A stretch of 64,000 nucleotides of DNA from Ignavibacteriales bacterium (GTDB lineage: Bacteria; Bacteroidota; Ignavibacteria; T3Sed10-11). Below the pieces are notes generated by a model. It searched no databases. It saw only the letters and a program-made list of their open reading frames with translations, and had not been told where the DNA came from. The first letter of the stretch is position 1; every line of letters starts with the position of its first letter. Positions 9,301 through 19,132 of the stretch are shown one piece after another. The stretch is from assembly GCA_003568415.1 (NCBI GenBank), contig PWXV01000324.1, positions 1 through 64,000 of the forward strand. The letters run 5' to 3'. The position numbers and the translations under genes were made by a program.

Positions 9301-9886
9301 AGAGATTGGCGATGTTCCCGGTATAGCAATGTCATTCCTGAATCTTGGTTTGGTTAATCAAGATCTTAATGAACTCGATACGGCACTGGTACAACTTGAG
9401 ACAAGTCTTTCGATGCAAAAAGAGATGCAGGTGCGTGTGTTGCAGGCATTGACGATTCTTTGGCAGGCCCATGTTCTATTAAAGCAGGGTAAATTTGACG
9501 AAGCCCGTCGGGCTGCCGAAGATGCCATCACTGAAGCGCGTGAAACTAATCAGAAAGGAAACGTCGGTAAAGCCAAAAGAGTGCTGGCGATGATAAATCT
9601 TGAACGTTCGGAATCCGAAGATGATGCCGGCCGGCATGAACTAATGAATGAAGCACTGCATTGCTTGAATGAAAGTCTTGAAATACTTGAAAACGTGAAG
9701 ATGGAACATGAGATCGGGAGGACATGCATTGAACTTGCACGTTTCCATTTTACCACCGGTATTACCGAGGAAGGTCGAACCTATATGGAAAGGGCTCGAA
9801 GTATCTTTAATACGTTGGGAGCATCGGGAGATTTACGCAGAGTTGAAGAAATTGAATCGAAATTATTCCATAACAAAGGACAATAG
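6314..9886 (+). CDS. Ser/Thr protein kinase fused to an AAA-type ATPase and TPR repeats
   Basis: GEGGMGVVYKATD, HRDIKSENIML, DFGLAKL kinase motifs; GEAGIGKSRLV Walker A and IILYLDDLHWADED Walker B; C-terminal TPRs (AYNNLGNIYVDQGDFNRAVEQYQQSLKL...). Start moved to MPRKKIAHYEI. Confidence 0.88.
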   Translation: MPRKKIAHYEITDILGEGGMGVVYKATDLKEDKTVALKVLSRRSLVDDDVRRRFMREANAGTNLDHSGIVKIYDYGEEEGEHYISMEYVEGQTLRHFVKDTPLPPEQAVDICIAVAEALAAAHNAGVIHRDIKSENIMLTTTGEIKVMDFGLAKLQNASLITQEGGVLGTVAYMSPQQAAGETVDHRSDIFSLGVVLYELLTGRLPFGAEYEMAIMYSILNEDPISVKDLNPQLPEALDQVVVKALRKELNNRYQSGDEFAADLKKVKDILKSGMDAEVAEVDLIAAVDKEKREMRGFLANLIGRDEEFETLKKILVLTGESEGQTALIAGEAGIGKSRLVAELEKYARNKKITTLTGRCLFKQGTQPYQPFIEAIGNYFDIKGIGSDEHLREFIEQKAPDLSHLLPIYRMFLNIKDQKEVALDSKEQLWDAIYKLIVKISAERPIILYLDDLHWADEDTLNLFYYTSRNTTTEKVMIVGTYRAEDVLATPEGKEHPLLEIQRQMNREGELTVLELKRLTSDDIRGIVDSLFPDTDFGESFYEMIFTETEGNPFFAMELIKLFKSEGIIEKVNGMHRLREDYDRFVIPSKIHDIVMMRIGRLNDEEREMLEVGAVEGDSFHSDTVAACLDLRRIQVLRKLQALERDHHIIHPYEKMYRFDHGKIREILYDSILPELRTEYHLMIGDFLATEYEGQDYMAASIAHHFLEGKDQKKALPYLIIAGERARTFFANEQALKYYRKAFDIITVFEQSDRDKEFAKGKDTVLEGMGDVFLLTGNHDDALEHYNALLNEPKIEKIRRSEVMRKLGLVYINKGETAKALGFLGDAEQAFGGASDDDKIRIMIGKIRCTRARIRRAQGSIEEAMKDLDEGLLMLGDEGNYRERGEAYNNLGNIYVDQGDFNRAVEQYQQSLKLREEVSDQKGIAETYNNLGNVYYEKGDYRKAAEMFEKGLEITHKIGFRVGIAGGYNNLGTTYHDLGNYEEARSMHEKSLAIRGEIGDVPGIAMSFLNLGLVNQDLNELDTALVQLETSLSMQKEMQVRVLQALTILWQAHVLLKQGKFDEARRAAEDAITEARETNQKGNVGKAKRVLAMINLERSESEDDAGRHELMNEALHCLNESLEILENVKMEHEIGRTCIELARFHFTTGITEEGRTYMERARSIFNTLGASGDLRRVEEIESKLFHNKGQ

Positions 9887-9888
9887 CT

Positions 9889-11637
9889 ATGACACCCGCT
9901 TCCGACATTGATACCAATCGTGATAATTGGATCGAAACACACTATCGTGGAAATTCAATGCCCGAGTTTACAGTGAAAGCTCTCATTACCGGTGGTCTGG
10001 TGGGGGCACTGCTTATGGGCTCGAATGTATATGTGGGATTAAAGACCGGATTTACCCCGGGAGGTTCGATCTTAGCCGCAATACTGAGTTTTATTATACT
10101 CCGTTCGTTAAAAACAAACTTCTCGATTCTTGAGAATAATATCGCGCAGACGGTCGCCTCTGCCGCTGCTTCTATCGGAATTATTGTAGCTATACTTCCT
10201 GCCCTCATCATGTTGGGGCATGAATTTTTAATGTATCAGATCTTCTTATGGCTATTGTCTGTATGTTTTTTGGGAGTTTTGTTTGCAGTCCCGCTCAGAA
10301 GGCAGACTATTGTTGCCGATAAGCTTCCTTTTCCGAGCGGAACCGCCTGCGCTACAACAATTACTGCAATGCACGCCGATGAAAAAGATGCCATAAAAAA
10401 GGGAAAAGTGCTCGGTCTCTCCGGCGCCTTTGCAGCGGTTATTATATGGTTAAGAGATGCAGTTCCCCAATTGATTCCTGCAAATACATTCCTACCCGGT
10501 AAAATATCGGGTATCGGTTTTAATCAGTTAATGGTTGGTATTAACTGGAGCCCGTTGTTTATTGGTGTTGGGATGTTGATCGGTCCCCGGATAGGTCTCA
10601 GTTTATTTCTTGGTGTCATTGCAGCCTGGGGAATACTCAGTCCGATACTTGTGACAAACGGAGTCATCGAGACTGCATCGTATCCTGCACTCCGGGGGTG
10701 GACAATGTGGCCCGCGATCGGTATGATGGTAGCGGCAGGAATTACAACCATCGTAATAAAATGGAGAATCATTGTCCAGACATTCCGGTCTATGCGAAGT
10801 GCATCACTTACCTCTTCCGGAGGAATTGAATTCCCATTTAGTATGTGGATGGCGGGAGTTATTCTCTTGTCGATTATTATGAGTATTCTTATGCAAAGCT
10901 TTTTTCAGATTCCTGTATGGATGACAATCATCGTCATTCCTTTGGCTTTTATACTTACCTCCGTTGCTGTTCGCACATACGGTGAAACGGATATAAACCC
11001 TGTGGCGCCGATGGGATGGACAACACAGATCACGTTCGGCGCCCTTGCACCGGGAATCACTCTTACCAATGTCATTGGAGGCGGTATAACCGGGGCGACA
11101 TCAAGTTCGGCTGGCGATATTATGGGCGATTTAAAGACCGGTCATTTGCTCGGTGCAACCCCGCGCAGACAAACCTATGCGCAATTCATCGGAGTGATTG
11201 TGGGTATATGTGTTGCACTCCCTGTATTTTCTCTTTTAACCTCTGTGTATACTGTGGGAGGAGATGAACTACCCGCGCCGGCGGGGGTATCATGGTCCGG
11301 TTTGGCAAGTGTTTTAGCAGAAGGATTCAGAGCGCTTCCTCCGTATTCAGACACAGGAGTGTATGCCGGTATTGTGCTGGGAGTACTTCTTACACTGGGA
11401 AGTAATTCAAAATTGAGAGGTATTCTCCCTTCACCTATAGGTATCGGTATCGCAATGATTCTCCCTGCAAGGTTCTCCCTTGCGATCGTTCTCGGATCAA
11501 TGGTTGCAGTAGCTATAAAAAAAGCGGCTCCCGTTTGGTGGGAAAAGTACTCCATGTCCCTTGCATCGGGACTCATTGCAGGAGAAGCGGTGTTTGCTAT
11601 TATCATTATTGTACTGCGAACCACCGGGGTGATATAA
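9889..11637 (+). CDS. OPT family oligopeptide/metal-chelate transporter
   Basis: Polytopic membrane protein with MGSNVYVGLKTGFTPGGSI and CATTITAMH motifs typical of OPT. Confidence 0.85.
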   Translation: MTPASDIDTNRDNWIETHYRGNSMPEFTVKALITGGLVGALLMGSNVYVGLKTGFTPGGSILAAILSFIILRSLKTNFSILENNIAQTVASAAASIGIIVAILPALIMLGHEFLMYQIFLWLLSVCFLGVLFAVPLRRQTIVADKLPFPSGTACATTITAMHADEKDAIKKGKVLGLSGAFAAVIIWLRDAVPQLIPANTFLPGKISGIGFNQLMVGINWSPLFIGVGMLIGPRIGLSLFLGVIAAWGILSPILVTNGVIETASYPALRGWTMWPAIGMMVAAGITTIVIKWRIIVQTFRSMRSASLTSSGGIEFPFSMWMAGVILLSIIMSILMQSFFQIPVWMTIIVIPLAFILTSVAVRTYGETDINPVAPMGWTTQITFGALAPGITLTNVIGGGITGATSSSAGDIMGDLKTGHLLGATPRRQTYAQFIGVIVGICVALPVFSLLTSVYTVGGDELPAPAGVSWSGLASVLAEGFRALPPYSDTGVYAGIVLGVLLTLGSNSKLRGILPSPIGIGIAMILPARFSLAIVLGSMVAVAIKKAAPVWWEKYSMSLASGLIAGEAVFAIIIIVLRTTGVI

Positions 11638-12124
11638 TTAATTATCACTGTAATGACATATCGAAAAATTTTATAAACTCCTGATCCCACTTTTCCGCAT
11701 GAGCGGAGACCCCGCAAACAGCACGGGGCAGGTAGGGGCGGGCGATGAGGCTCCTGGCGGACTATTGGATCCATTTCATTAGCATCCCCGACGAGCTGGA
11801 GTAGGTGTATATCGGTTTTTCAGCAAGAACTCCGCACGTAATTTTTATTTACCCCCGCCTGCTTTCTATAAAAACTCGCACCGGAAAGATGGCCAAAGCA
11901 TCATTACCTACCACTCCATCATTCCATTATTCCACCACTCCATCACCCTACAATACCATTTCATTCATTGACTTATTTTTAAAATAATTGTATGTTTGTA
12001 TAAGAATCATTTTTATCCCTGGTAGCTGTCTTCCAGCCACAATTCATTTAAAAAGTTTGATTCCCCATGTATTTTTCTCTTCTATAATATACTTGCCAAC
12101 CGCATATGAAAAAAGGAGTAACCC

Positions 12125-14383
12125 ATGAGCTCAAAGAAGGAAGCATTAGAATACCACAGTCTGGGACGCCGCGGTAAAATCGAGGTAGTTCCAACAAAAC
12201 CATGTTCAACACAACGTGATCTTTCACTTGCATATACTCCCGGTGTTGCCGAACCTTGCCGTGAAATACACAAGAACCCGGACGATGCGTTTACCTATAC
12301 GGCGCGGGGTAATCTTGTGGCGGTGATCTCGAACGGCACTGCCGTACTCGGACTCGGCAATATCGGTGCACTGGCCGGTAAACCCGTTATGGAGGGTAAG
12401 GGAGTATTGTTTAAACGGTTTGCTGACATCGATGTCTTTGATATTGAGATCGATACCGAAGATAAGGATGAAATCGTCAAAACGGTAAAACTACTCGAAC
12501 CGACCTTCGGCGGTATTAACCTTGAAGACATCAAAGCACCCGAATGTTTTTACATCGAGGAAAAGTTAAAGGAGATGATGGACATTCCGGTGTTCCATGA
12601 TGATCAACACGGTACCGCCATTATATCCGGTGCTGCACTGCTCAATGCACTTGAACTTGCGGGTAAAAAACTTAAAGATGTTAAGGTAGTATTTAACGGT
12701 GCCGGCGCATCGGGTATCGCATGTGCAAAGTTCTACGTAAGTCTTGGTGTGGATCAGAAAAATATTATTTTGTGTGACAGCAAAGGAGTTGTTTACAAAG
12801 GAAGAAAAGAAGGGATGAATCCATACAAAGAGGAGTTTGCCGTCGATACAAAATTACGTACACTTGAGGAAGTGATGAAAGGTGCCGATGTGTTTGTCGG
12901 CCTGTCACAGGGTAATGTTGTTTCGCAGGAAATGGTAAAGTCAATGGCCGATAGACCGATAGTTTTTGCAATGGCAAATCCCGACCCGGAGATTACCTAC
13001 GATGATGCCGTTGCTGCCCGTCCGGATATTATTATGGCAACCGGTCGGTCCGATTTCCCGAATCAGGTAAATAACGTGCTCGGTTTTCCGTTTATCTTCC
13101 GCGGAGCGCTCGATGTTCGTGCCCGTGCAATAAATGAAGAAATGAAACTTGCCGCCGCCTATGCCCTTGCTGATCTCGCGAAGCAGGATGTTCCCGATAC
13201 GGTGAGCAAAGCATACGGTGTCGAGCATTTTCGTTTCGGACCGGAATACATTATTCCCAAACCGGTAGATTATCGCGTGTTGCTTTATGTAGCCCCGGCT
13301 GTTGCGAAAGCCGCTGTCGATACAGGAGTTGCACGTGTTCAGATCGATATGGAGCGATACCGGGATAAACTTGAACAGAGGCTCGGTAAATCCCGACAGG
13401 TCATGCGGATGATGATCAACAAGGCGGGACTCAATCCGAAACGAATCGTATTCCCCGAAGGGATTAATGGAAAAATACTCCGTGCAAGCCACATCATTCG
13501 TGAGGAAAAAATAGGATATCCGATCCTGCTCGGCAAAGAGGAGAATGTTCGTGAAGCGGCCGCAGAATTGGATGTCGACTTGGAACAATCGGAGATTGTC
13601 CATCCGACGACATCACCGAAGTTCGATGAATATGTCGAAGAGTTATATAAACTCAGACAGCGGAAAGGTATCACCCGCGAGGAAGCACGTCAACTCATGC
13701 GTACACCGACAGTGTACGGAGCGATGATGGTGCGGATGGGCGATGCCGATGCACTCGTTTCGGGTGTTACCATGCACTATCCGGAAACCATTCGTCCGGC
13801 ATTACAGATTGTCGGGATACGTGAAAACGTTTCAAAGGTATCGGGCTTGTATATCATGGTCATAAAGAATGATGTCTATTTCTTTGCCGATGCAACCGTA
13901 AATATCGAGCCGACCGATGAGGAACTTGCCGAGATCGCGATTATGTCGGCAGCGATGGCGCGGCGTTTCGATATCGAACCGCGTGTGGCGATGCTGTCAT
14001 TCTCGAACTTCGGCAGCGCCCGGCATCATCTTGTCGATAAAGTGCAGCGGGCGACGAAGATCGTGAAGCAGCGGGCGCCGGAGTTGATCGTCGACGGAGA
14101 GATGCAGGCGGATACCGCGGTCGTGCCGGAGCTGTTAAATGAGATCTATCCGTTCAATACGTTGAACGGGAGTGCAAATGTGCTCGTGTTCCCCGACCTC
14201 GAAGCGGGCAACGTTGCCTACAAGTTGCTGCAGCGTCTCGGCGGCGCCGAAGCGATCGGTCCGATCCTGATGGGTATGAAGAAACCCGTTCACGTATTGC
14301 AGCACGGTTCGGAGGTTACTGATGTCGTCAACATGGCTGCGATTGCCGTTGTCGAAGCACAGGAACTTGCCAACGAGAAGTAA
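12125..14383 (+). CDS. maeB: NADP-dependent malic enzyme (malic enzyme + phosphotransacetylase-like domain)
   Basis: 752 aa; N-terminal malic enzyme ([32 protein letters not shown]), C-terminal PTA-like ([24 protein letters not shown]). Confidence 0.93.
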   Translation: MSSKKEALEYHSLGRRGKIEVVPTKPCSTQRDLSLAYTPGVAEPCREIHKNPDDAFTYTARGNLVAVISNGTAVLGLGNIGALAGKPVMEGKGVLFKRFADIDVFDIEIDTEDKDEIVKTVKLLEPTFGGINLEDIKAPECFYIEEKLKEMMDIPVFHDDQHGTAIISGAALLNALELAGKKLKDVKVVFNGAGASGIACAKFYVSLGVDQKNIILCDSKGVVYKGRKEGMNPYKEEFAVDTKLRTLEEVMKGADVFVGLSQGNVVSQEMVKSMADRPIVFAMANPDPEITYDDAVAARPDIIMATGRSDFPNQVNNVLGFPFIFRGALDVRARAINEEMKLAAAYALADLAKQDVPDTVSKAYGVEHFRFGPEYIIPKPVDYRVLLYVAPAVAKAAVDTGVARVQIDMERYRDKLEQRLGKSRQVMRMMINKAGLNPKRIVFPEGINGKILRASHIIREEKIGYPILLGKEENVREAAAELDVDLEQSEIVHPTTSPKFDEYVEELYKLRQRKGITREEARQLMRTPTVYGAMMVRMGDADALVSGVTMHYPETIRPALQIVGIRENVSKVSGLYIMVIKNDVYFFADATVNIEPTDEELAEIAIMSAAMARRFDIEPRVAMLSFSNFGSARHHLVDKVQRATKIVKQRAPELIVDGEMQADTAVVPELLNEIYPFNTLNGSANVLVFPDLEAGNVAYKLLQRLGGAEAIGPILMGMKKPVHVLQHGSEVTDVVNMAAIAVVEAQELANEK

Positions 14384-14404
14384 CGTATAAAAGAAGAATA
14401 ATAG

Positions 14405-14443
14405 AAACCGCAGACCGTCCCGTTTCCGGTCTGCGGTTTTTTT
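14405..14443 (+). terminator. Rho-independent terminator downstream of maeB
   Basis: AACCGCAGACC gtcccgtttcc GGTCTGCGGTTTTTTT. Confidence 0.93.
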
Positions 14444-14561
14444 ATGCCGGCCGAATTCAACCGCAGTTGGATTAATCTACCGACGCTGCTTTTTAGCCCA
14501 GGTAGACACCACCCTGCTTGTGTGCGTATATAGACCGGAGACAAAGGTAACACTTTTTATG

Positions 14562-14616
14562 CTCAATATTGATTTTACCCGAAACATTGAGTAAAATTAC
14601 TCAGTACATTGAGTAA
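14562..14616. promoter_or_regulatory. Operator-like cluster: TCAATATTGA palindrome and three ATTGAGTAA/TTACTCA boxes
   Basis: ATTGAGTAA at 14586-14594 and 14608-14616 (22 bp apart) with inverted TTACTCA at 14597-14603 between them. Confidence 0.55.
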
Positions 14617-14631
14617 TTTGCATAACATCCT

Positions 14632-15786
14632 ATGCCGCACCGTTCATCTCTGAAAGCCAATATAATACTCGAAGAAAAGGATGTGTTAAACATCAAAGGA
14701 CCCGCTGCATTCGAATGCAAGGGTGAAGCACATATCCTCGGTGTACCGGTGGGTGACCGGGAGTTGTCCATCAGAGGAGATATACAGATTCCGGTAGAAA
14801 CCGGCTCTCAATGTCACATCGCCGTTCACGCGGCGCAAAGTGTGCAGGTTTCGAACAGACATTCGAGCGGTACATTCATATGGCGGGATACGGTACAACA
14901 TATTCTCGATGCATCTCCCCGGTCCGTTGCGATAATCGGAAAGAACGATACCGGTAAGTCCACCTTCTCCGTGTATCTGGCCAATGAACTGATCAGTGCC
15001 GGCGGGCGTGCGGTACTGATCGATTCCGATATAGGACAGGGTGACCTTGCTGCGCCAACCTGCATCGGCGGTGTTTTACGATATAAGCCATTGCTCAGCG
15101 GACGACTGGTGAAACCGCACCGCTGGGGTTTCATTGGTAGAACATCGCCGCATGAAGTCGAAGACCTGATTATTAAAACAATATGTCAGATTGAAAAGGG
15201 ATTTTCGAAAGGTACGCGCCTCATTAACACCGATGGCTATGTCGATGTCGACGGACCCGGTTTTGAATACAAAAGAAAATTGATCGATTCGACCGGGCCG
15301 GATATCATTTGTGTACCCGGCAATACTGAGATATATAAAAATTTCTCCGAATTGTACGGTGATAGAGTGCTTTCGGTTCCGGCGCCCGATATACCGTGGC
15401 GAACGCCCGCCATGCGCCGGGAAAAACGGTTGAAGCAGTTCCGCCGCTTTTTAAGAAATGCCGGATACCGGACGATTGCTCTGGATGATATGCATTTCTG
15501 GTATAAGGGAAGGTTTTGCAGTGTTGATGAAATACCCGGTCCGTTGCTGCACCGGTTCGCCGGACTTACCGTTACGACAGATCGCGAACGGAAGATGGTA
15601 AACGATTCACCGGTTAGTATTGAACGGCGTCTGGGAGAAATAGGGATCGGGGTGATCAGATCGGTAGATGAGGAAACCCAAACGGTGTCAATTCAGAGCC
15701 GTTATACCGGCGATTTTGATACGATTCTTCTCGGTGCAATTAGATTCGATATGAGTCTTTCAAGAGCGGAGAGTATTGAGTGCTAA
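14632..15786 (+). CDS. Clp1/Grc3-like polynucleotide 5'-hydroxyl kinase (P-loop)
   Basis: IIGKNDTGKSTFSVYLANEL Walker A, AVLIDSDIGQGDLAAPTCIGG matching the Clp1 'D.DxGQG' block, N-terminal beta-type region GEAHILGVPV..RELSIRGDIQIPVE. Confidence 0.75.
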   Translation: MPHRSSLKANIILEEKDVLNIKGPAAFECKGEAHILGVPVGDRELSIRGDIQIPVETGSQCHIAVHAAQSVQVSNRHSSGTFIWRDTVQHILDASPRSVAIIGKNDTGKSTFSVYLANELISAGGRAVLIDSDIGQGDLAAPTCIGGVLRYKPLLSGRLVKPHRWGFIGRTSPHEVEDLIIKTICQIEKGFSKGTRLINTDGYVDVDGPGFEYKRKLIDSTGPDIICVPGNTEIYKNFSELYGDRVLSVPAPDIPWRTPAMRREKRLKQFRRFLRNAGYRTIALDDMHFWYKGRFCSVDEIPGPLLHRFAGLTVTTDRERKMVNDSPVSIERRLGEIGIGVIRSVDEETQTVSIQSRYTGDFDTILLGAIRFDMSLSRAESIEC

Positions 15787-15804
15787 CGCTGAACTGAGGA
15801 AAAA

Positions 15805-18800
15805 TTACACGCCGATCATCACAAATCCGCTCCAGAAAATGGGTAGTGCCGTATCATCCTGTTCAATCATACGTAATTTTGTGTTTCGCAGCGCTTCGGT
15901 GTAGGTCTCTCCTTGCAGAACGTGCCGGTAGAATTCCTCCATAAGATCGGCGGTGTGGCGGTCGGTTACTTTCCATAGAGAGACAAGCAGATTGCGGGCG
16001 CCGGCGTGGATAAATCCGCGTGTGAGTGACATGATCCCCTCGCCGCGCTGTAGTGTTCCGACTCCGCTTTCGCAACTGCTCAGTACAACGAGATCACTAT
16101 CGAGATTAAGTCCGTATATTTCTCCCGCGAAAAGAATATCACGTTCTCCCTCGATATCGGAATAATCGCCTGGTGAGAATAGCACTCCCGACAGCATCGG
16201 TTCCTCTTCGTTAAAGAAACCGTGGCTTGCAATGTGGATGTGCGTATACTCTTCGGCTGTAGCGAGAAAATTTTCCTTTGTCGCATCTGAATGATAGAAA
16301 CCGGCAGTCCGATGATCTTCCATGCCGAACAGATTGACAATTGCATGTACCTCTTCTTCACTATGCGGCAGGTCGGGAAACCATGCAAGTGAGAATTCCC
16401 GGGTAGGCTGCTCAGCACTATCCCGTGCGTATGCAAGATTCACGGGACGTGCGTTTTCATCACGGTCTGTTGTGAAGACAGGAGCGAATCCGGCAAACCG
16501 CGGTTGCGGTGTTCTGGTAATCGTATCACGCTCCTGTTCGAGTTTGTATACAGCGAGCTTCGATGAATAATTATAGGTGATAGAATATTCCTGTATCAGA
16601 TACTGAAGCGAAGAGAATGATATGTTCCGGTAATCGTCATAAACCGCTTCGCTAATAAGTGTTTCGAACGGAAGATGATGCAGTGCTCCGTCGGGAATAA
16701 TCACCAGTTTATCGCGGGATTCGATTAACGGCAATGCCGGTTCGATCAACTGTGTATATAATTCTGTGCTAACGTTTATAAAATCCTGCGGGTTAACGAG
16801 GCGGATAGACCGTCGCAGTCTGTTTGTGAAATCCTCTATTTGCTCAGACGGGGCGAGCTTAATAATTGAATACTCTTTATCGTTCATGACAAACAAAAAG
16901 CTATTTTTCCCCCCGAGATGGAATTGCAGAAGAGCGGTATTCTCATCGAGCACATTCTGCGTTTGAGAGATTGACGGTGAAGAGATATCGTGTTTAAGTG
17001 CAAAATACCGGGGATATTCCTGTTCGAGTTCGGTAATGAAACTCCGGTACTTCATCAACGAGTCGAAATAATTTTCACGAATCGTTTGATAGTTGTCCGA
17101 ATCGGATCGTGTCCGTTGATACCGCATTCGTGTCTGAATAAGCTGCCGGTGAATTTCCTGTTCTTTATCCAGTTTTTCATCGGGTATGCCGGCAAACGAA
17201 CGCGCTCGTGAGTCGATTATCGATTCCCACAGAAGCAATGCCCGGGAATGTTCGGCAAAGGTAAAGGCATCTTGCACATACTGAGGTTCGCCGCTTGCTT
17301 CGTAAAGCAGGAATAATGTGTTGACCGCTTCATCGAAAATGTCCGCGCTGAAATCGCTCAATAAAAGCTTCGACTGTTCTGCTGTATAGGTATTACGTAA
17401 TAGATCGGTGACATGCCTTGCCGTATGATATAACGGTATCGCAGCGTATAACGGTTCAAGGTTCCCGGGTGTGTCTGCATACATATTGTGATATAATTGT
17501 GCTTTCTCTGCCAACGCGTTCAGCAAACTTCTGTTTATAATAGACCGGTCATAGATAGAATGATCATGGACATCCATGCTATCGAAACCCGGCACCAGTG
17601 AAGCGATCGCCTTCCGGTAGTTAATCAATGCATTATCATAATCTTGCATCGAGCGGTACGTGTTACCGACATAAATATACGAGTCGGCGGTTTGCGTAGA
17701 ATGTTCACCGAATATCTGCAGCCGTTGCTCTATGGCATCGCCCAAAAACGCGAGTGCTTTATCATAGTGACCGGTTTTTTTATAGACGACACCGATGTTA
17801 TTCAGGCTTTGTGCAATATCCGGATGGACATTGCCGAGAATTTCCCGCCGCATTTCGAGCGATTCAGTGAGATATGCTAATGCGGAATCATAATCGCCGG
17901 CGCTCCGGTACGTTACACCGATATTGTTTAAAACCAGTGCAATGCTTATATCTTTTTCACCATATACCGATCGCCTGATATCGAGAGCTTTTTTATAATA
18001 CTTGATTGCTTCTTCTTCCATCTCCTTGCTTGAATATATTACCCCGATATTCATGTAGTTGTCGGCTGTTAGCCGGTGTTCTTCACCCTGTGTGGCCAGA
18101 CGTATTGCAAGCGCTTGATGGTAATACTCAAGCGCCGCGTCGTAATCGCCCCGTTGCCGTGCGACGATGCCCAGGTTATTGTACGATGATGCAACATCCG
18201 GATGTTCCTCTCCGAGGAGCGATATTCTCATAGCAAGACTTTTGCTATAGTTTATAACTGCCTCGTCGTAGTGGTCCATCACGCTGTAAAAAGAACCGCG
18301 TAAATTATAGCTGTCGGCAATCCGTTCATGTTTTTTACCAAATGCTGCTTCCCGGTGGGTAATAGACTTATTTATATATACCATTCCGGAATCGTAATCG
18401 CCGAGGATAAATTTGGTGAGGGCCAGAAAGTAATACGATTCTCCGATACGGGGATCATTATCGGGAAGAAATTTTACCCGCAGATTGAGTGCCTGTTTCT
18501 GGTATTTCTTTGCAGTTTGAAATTCACGTGCGCTGCGATAATGCTGGCCAACGCTAAAATACGCATCGGCCATAGAGATATGCGCAGAATCGTAGTAATC
18601 GGTATGTGTTTCAAACTTTTTGAGGAGTGAACTGCATTGTTCCAGATAATGGGCGGCACTGTCGAGTTGTTCCTCACGGGCAAATTCTTTTACCTGATCG
18701 ATCAACGTGAAAAACTTCTCATTTGGATCTCCTTTAATTGAGGAGGCAGGAGATGCGGCAATGAGAAGAAGCAGTCCACTGATAGCTATATATACAAAAC

Positions 18801-18813
18801 CACTGAACTTCAT
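15805..18813 (-). CDS. Secreted TPR-repeat CHAT domain protein (caspase-like)
   Basis: Signal peptide MKFSGFVYIAISGLLLLIAASPASS; about 8 kinesin-light-chain-type TPRs; C-terminal HIHIASHGFFNEEEPMLSG and LVVLSSCESGVGTLQRGEG...GARNLLVSLWKV (His/Cys dyad of CHAT). Confidence 0.9.
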   Translation of the reverse strand: MKFSGFVYIAISGLLLLIAASPASSIKGDPNEKFFTLIDQVKEFAREEQLDSAAHYLEQCSSLLKKFETHTDYYDSAHISMADAYFSVGQHYRSAREFQTAKKYQKQALNLRVKFLPDNDPRIGESYYFLALTKFILGDYDSGMVYINKSITHREAAFGKKHERIADSYNLRGSFYSVMDHYDEAVINYSKSLAMRISLLGEEHPDVASSYNNLGIVARQRGDYDAALEYYHQALAIRLATQGEEHRLTADNYMNIGVIYSSKEMEEEAIKYYKKALDIRRSVYGEKDISIALVLNNIGVTYRSAGDYDSALAYLTESLEMRREILGNVHPDIAQSLNNIGVVYKKTGHYDKALAFLGDAIEQRLQIFGEHSTQTADSYIYVGNTYRSMQDYDNALINYRKAIASLVPGFDSMDVHDHSIYDRSIINRSLLNALAEKAQLYHNMYADTPGNLEPLYAAIPLYHTARHVTDLLRNTYTAEQSKLLLSDFSADIFDEAVNTLFLLYEASGEPQYVQDAFTFAEHSRALLLWESIIDSRARSFAGIPDEKLDKEQEIHRQLIQTRMRYQRTRSDSDNYQTIRENYFDSLMKYRSFITELEQEYPRYFALKHDISSPSISQTQNVLDENTALLQFHLGGKNSFLFVMNDKEYSIIKLAPSEQIEDFTNRLRRSIRLVNPQDFINVSTELYTQLIEPALPLIESRDKLVIIPDGALHHLPFETLISEAVYDDYRNISFSSLQYLIQEYSITYNYSSKLAVYKLEQERDTITRTPQPRFAGFAPVFTTDRDENARPVNLAYARDSAEQPTREFSLAWFPDLPHSEEEVHAIVNLFGMEDHRTAGFYHSDATKENFLATAEEYTHIHIASHGFFNEEEPMLSGVLFSPGDYSDIEGERDILFAGEIYGLNLDSDLVVLSSCESGVGTLQRGEGIMSLTRGFIHAGARNLLVSLWKVTDRHTADLMEEFYRHVLQGETYTEALRNTKLRMIEQDDTALPIFWSGFVMIGV

Positions 18814-19132
18814 TTTTCCCTTTGAGCACTCTTAAAAAACAATTGTATACTATATTAGATAAACACTATGATAAAAGCAATTTATTTTAAAGTTTTCTAA
18901 TTTTTCGGTGTTGAACAACCTGTTGGTGTAGTGTAGATTTTCTCAACACTTGTATTGTCTTCCCATTCATATAATTTCATATTAGAAGACGGCAATTGAG
19001 TAATGGGAACGGTATTATGCAGTGAGTTGTTACATTTTACCCAGGTGCTCCACCATATTGCTGCAGTTTTTATTGATATGACCGCTTTTTATTTTTCACA
19101 TAGCAACTCATCTCAATACAAAGGAGGATAGT

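Noticed and set aside
8940-9420. Regular direct repeats that could suggest a CRISPR-like or tandem array
   Set aside because: They are coding repeats for TPR units (YNNLGN...), in frame and divergent; no identical repeats with unique spacers.
17600-18500. Regular repeats in the CHAT gene region
   Set aside because: Also TPR-coding periodicity (~126 bp), not a DNA repeat array.
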